Positions 63,877 through 64,000 of a stretch of DNA of 64,000 nt are shown here, one piece after another. The stretch is from Halopenitus malekzadehii. Lineage in GTDB: Archaea > Halobacteriota > Halobacteria > Halobacteriales > Haloferacaceae. The notes under the pieces are model-generated. The model did not search any database, was not told where the DNA came from, and worked only from the letters and a program-made list of their open reading frames with translations. How positions within the stretch are numbered: the first letter of the stretch is position 1; every line of letters begins with the position of its first letter. Location: the NCBI RefSeq assembly GCF_900108505.1, contig NZ_FNWU01000003.1, positions 62,001 through 126,000 on the forward strand, in the 5' to 3' direction. A program made the position numbers and the translations under genes.

Positions 63877-64000
63877 ATGGAACTCGAGTTGCGGTTCTTC
63901 GCCACGTTTCGGGAGGCCGCCGGGTCGAAGACGGTTCACTACGAGGTCGACGGCGACGATGTGATCGTCGGCGACGTGCTCGCGGCCCTCGAGGAGGACT
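63877..64000 (+). CDS. MoaD/ubiquitin-like small modifier (SAMP-type), 3' truncated by window
   Basis: 41 residues visible: MELELRFFATFREAAGSKTV and the beta-grasp start typical of MoaD and haloarchaeal SAMP1. The C-terminal Gly-Gly lies outside the window. It could supply sulfur for molybdopterin or act as a protein modifier; the two MoeA genes in the window fit molybdopterin use, but SAMP function is equally possible. Confidence 0.8.
   Translation, partial: MELELRFFATFREAAGSKTVHYEVDGDDVIVGDVLAALEED

Overview
The window is high-GC DNA from a haloarchaeon, probably of the Halorubrum/Haloferax type. The predicted proteins are strongly acidic. Many genes start within about 25-30 bp of a TTTAWA-like box, as in leaderless haloarchaeal transcription. 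Secreted proteins carry twin-arginine lipobox signals, and the gene set is archaeal: PAN, aIF5B, Nob1, XPD, thermosome, archaeosine enzymes, PibD and F420 enzymes. No rRNA, CRISPR array, integrase or intact insertion sequence was seen. The only RNA gene found is a tRNA-Leu(UAA) at 47.6 kb.

Regions in order. 0-6.7 kb: TrmB regulator, DUF255 thioredoxin-like protein, XRE regulator, two GNAT acetyltransferases and a large secreted low-complexity protein. 6.8-17 kb: archaeosine synthase ArcS, an Hsp20/UbiB-kinase pair, a tandem MoeA pair (the second with a C-terminal PBP-like domain), universal stress protein, Rieske protein and EngB. 17-28.3 kb: FNT transporter, prepilin peptidase PibD, cupin/HisI/coiled-coil run, GlmM-like mutase, LipA and an HtpX-PspAB-membrane protein-IMPACT run. 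28.6-40.6 kb is dense in information processing and proteostasis: Upp, XPD-like helicase, Nob1 with a PRC-barrel protein, aIF5B, pyruvoyl arginine decarboxylase, PAN, TgtA and a PDZ site-2 protease. 41-47.4 kb: Mer-like F420 reductase with CofE, paired zinc-ribbon membrane proteins, aldo/keto reductase and a left-handed beta-helix acyltransferase. 47.4-53.6 kb: tRNA-Leu with a duplicated 3' end, HTH regulator, ferredoxin, RNase H-like protein, LLM monooxygenase and an ABC-2 exporter. 53.7-56.7 kb is a visibly AT-richer island holding a MNT/HEPN toxin-antitoxin-like pair and two Tat lipoproteins. 56.7-64 kb: Pus10, a divergent thermosome paralogue, paired FluC fluoride channels, AmiS channel plus formamidase, two small hypothetical proteins, an IS605-like terminal palindrome and the start of a MoaD/SAMP gene.

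Functional links: ArcS and TgtA (archaeosine-15) and Pus10 (pseudouridine 54/55) share a tRNA-modification theme. The MoeA pair and MoaD/SAMP belong to molybdopterin chemistry. Mer and CofE share coenzyme F420. AmiS and FmdA look like an amide uptake and hydrolysis pair. HtpX, PspAB, the site-2 protease, PAN, Hsp20 and the thermosome are quality-control genes.

The most unusual signals are these: the MNT gene carries an N-terminal HTH and near-palindromic direct repeats over its start codon, and its HEPN partner lacks the canonical histidine; a 50-bp att-like duplication carries the 3' end of tRNA-Leu; a family of 13-30 bp tandem duplications is concentrated at gene 3' ends; the thermosome paralogue has a His-rich tail; the secreted Asn/Gly/Ser-rich protein is large and low-complexity; and the convergent gap at 49.9-50.05 kb is hairpin-rich.
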